A DNA stretch of 63,123 bases from Bacteriovoracaceae bacterium UBA4097 (GTDB taxonomy: Bacteria > Bdellovibrionota > Bacteriovoracia > Bacteriovoracales > Bacteriovoracaceae): contig DFXX01000015.1 in NCBI GenBank assembly GCA_002381765.1, positions 1 to 63,123 of the forward strand, written 5' to 3'. Below the pieces are notes generated by a model. It saw only the letters and a program-made list of their open reading frames with translations, was not told the DNA's origin and searched no databases. Shown in pieces: positions 61,984 through 63,123 of this stretch. The translations under genes and the position numbers were made by a program. The stretch's first letter is position 1. The number at the start of each line of letters is the position of its first letter.

Positions 61984-63123
61984 TCACTCAAAGACCATCA
62001 GATCCCTTTTACGGGCAAGCCTGCAAACAGTATAAATCAGACCTACATGGCTATAAGTTTGGGGAAAATTCCCCCACTGGCCCCCATCCTCAGAGCTCAG
62101 ATCTTCGCTAAGAAGCCCCAAATGGTTGGAGTGAACGATAATGTTTTGCAGACTATCTTCGGCTTCTTTTAGAAAACCCAGACAGATCAGAGACTCGATA
62201 TACCAATAAGTACATATATGGAAAGTGGCATGGGTGTCTCCAAAATCATCCGAGGCCCGATACCTATAGATCATGCCTTCCGGTGTGAGGAGCTCTTTTT
62301 GCAGACGCTGAAAATGCTTATGAGTACGATCATCTTCAGGATTTAAGTAATTCATGGTGATGAGAAGAAAGGCACTGGCATCAAAATAGCCTAGGGACTG
62401 ATCGGCCATATAGCACTCATATTCTTCACTATAGCACTTCTCAATATTGAGTTCAGAGAGCTTGGCGATCTTGCAAGCAAGTTCCTCGATCTCGCTATTA
62501 TTATAGCGTTTGGCTATCTTCATACTCGCCTTGGCCCCTGCCCAGTGGAAAGTATATGTTTCGAGATGCTTTTCTCTTTTTCCTCTAAACTCCCAAATAC
62601 CAGCATCCGGCTCATCCATTCTTCTCTCAATCTCTTTTAAGAGTTCAACGATAAGATCCAGCGAGAAGAGTTGCTCTCTATGAATGATTCGCTCATCGAG
62701 ATAGAGAGGAAGTAAGCTTAAAATGACTTGTCCAAAGGAATCGTATTGCTTTTGATGATAGGCAGCGTTTCCGATTCTCACCGGACCATCTCCGTTATAC
62801 CCCTTAAGTTCAACGATTCTCTCTGGGATTTCGGCTTCGCCATTGATTTTGTACACTGGTTGCAAATGTCTCACATCGCTTAAGATATTGTGAATGTAAT
62901 GAAGATATCGCTCGGCTTCTTCAAAGTGACCCAAGCTATTTAAGGCACTCAAGCTAAAGTAAGAGTCTCGTAACCAACAATAACGATAGTCCCAGTTTCG
63001 TCCCGATCCTGGATATTCAGGGAGAGAAGTGGTTCCCGAAGCAATGATCGCTCCGGTGTCCTCATACTGGTGAAGTTTTATCGTTATGGCCGAACGGATA
63101 AGTTCTTTTTGAAATATTCCGGG
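61984..63123 (-). CDS. Glycoside hydrolase family 15 enzyme, 5' end beyond window
   Basis: The last 379 residues of a GH15 glucoamylase/trehalase-like hydrolase; the start lies past the window end. The conserved GH15 stretch PGSGRNWDYRYCWLRDS lies near the visible beginning. The catalytic acid region is IWEFRG, and the second conserved block is GNFPQTYSHVGLI. It has an (alpha/alpha)6 barrel by family. The substrate would be an alpha-linked glucan or trehalose; trehalose is common for this bacterial subgroup. An internal TTG at 62952 is unlikely to be the true start because the conserved block precedes it. Confidence 0.85.
   Translation of the reverse strand, partial: PGIFQKELIRSAITIKLHQYEDTGAIIASGTTSLPEYPGSGRNWDYRYCWLRDSYFSLSALNSLGHFEEAERYLHYIHNILSDVRHLQPVYKINGEAEIPERIVELKGYNGDGPVRIGNAAYHQKQYDSFGQVILSLLPLYLDERIIHREQLFSLDLIVELLKEIERRMDEPDAGIWEFRGKREKHLETYTFHWAGAKASMKIAKRYNNSEIEELACKIAKLSELNIEKCYSEEYECYMADQSLGYFDASAFLLITMNYLNPEDDRTHKHFQRLQKELLTPEGMIYRYRASDDFGDTHATFHICTYWYIESLICLGFLKEAEDSLQNIIVHSNHLGLLSEDLSSEDGGQWGNFPQTYSHVGLIYTVCRLARKRDLMVFE

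Noticed and set aside
1..63123. CRISPR arrays and tRNA genes
   Set aside because: No regularly spaced repeat-spacer pattern was seen. The only tRNA-like ends are those of the tmRNA gene and its remnant.

Overview
The window looks like a chromosome segment of a low- to mid-GC bacterium of the Bdellovibrionota, probably a Bacteriovorax-like member. This placement is inference. It rests on a secreted trimeric tail-fibre-like adhesin of the kind predatory bdellovibrios use, many secreted proteins without recognisable families, large PAS-type sensor kinases, and a short tmRNA tag (G-N-D-Y-A-M-A-A).

Layout. An intact tmRNA gene (ssrA, minus strand, 44481-44844) divides the window. On its 5' side (44.9-63.1 kb) lies ordinary chromosome: secreted proteins, a 1511-residue adhesin, two sensor histidine kinases, a pirin, a ZIP metal transporter, a lipoprotein and a glycoside hydrolase family 15 enzyme cut by the window end. 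On its 3' side (2.5-44.5 kb) lies a tandem array of genomic islands. Copies of the last 11-17 bases of ssrA recur at 2579, 10419, 16054 and 24548, all in the same orientation as the gene end at 44481, as expected for serial site-specific insertion into the 3' end of ssrA. Left of the array are an IS3-family element (303-1679) and a frameshifted secreted-protein gene.

Islands. A (2579-10435) has no recombinase and carries a five-gene cassette that looks like anti-phage defence: STAND-type NTPase, zinc-ribbon protein with an RxxxxH motif, membrane coiled-coil protein, CoiA-like nuclease and DUF3800. B (10419-16070) has no recombinase and carries TetR/alcohol dehydrogenase, SDR/TetR, and a Fic protein behind four repeats at an exact 23-bp period. 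C (16054-24558) has its own excisionase, HTH replication-type protein and integrase, plus a channel-like membrane protein next to a second DUF3800 gene, and a PIN-domain protein. D (24548-44497) joins a phage-satellite-like module (XRE regulator, Rep, small and large terminase, excisionase, integrase, but no capsid or tail genes) to cargo: a C5 methyltransferase with a neighbouring D-x10-E-Y-K protein, an ABC-type ATPase, a 969-residue Mrr-like protein, HEPN-like and NERD proteins and RmuC.

Most striking observation. The att copy at 10419 is a displaced 3' part of a second tmRNA, 229 exonic nt, the same length as the matching part of the intact gene. It is interrupted exactly in the T-loop by a 247-nt insertion (10436-10682) that folds as a group I intron of IA type: U.G-containing P1, P2, P3, P4/P5, P6, P7, P7.1, P7.2, P8, P9 and a terminal G. 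The working ssrA has no intron. The simplest reading is that the ancestral ssrA carried the intron, and that an incoming island replaced its 3' half and pushed the intron-bearing half, with its terminator, 34 kb away.
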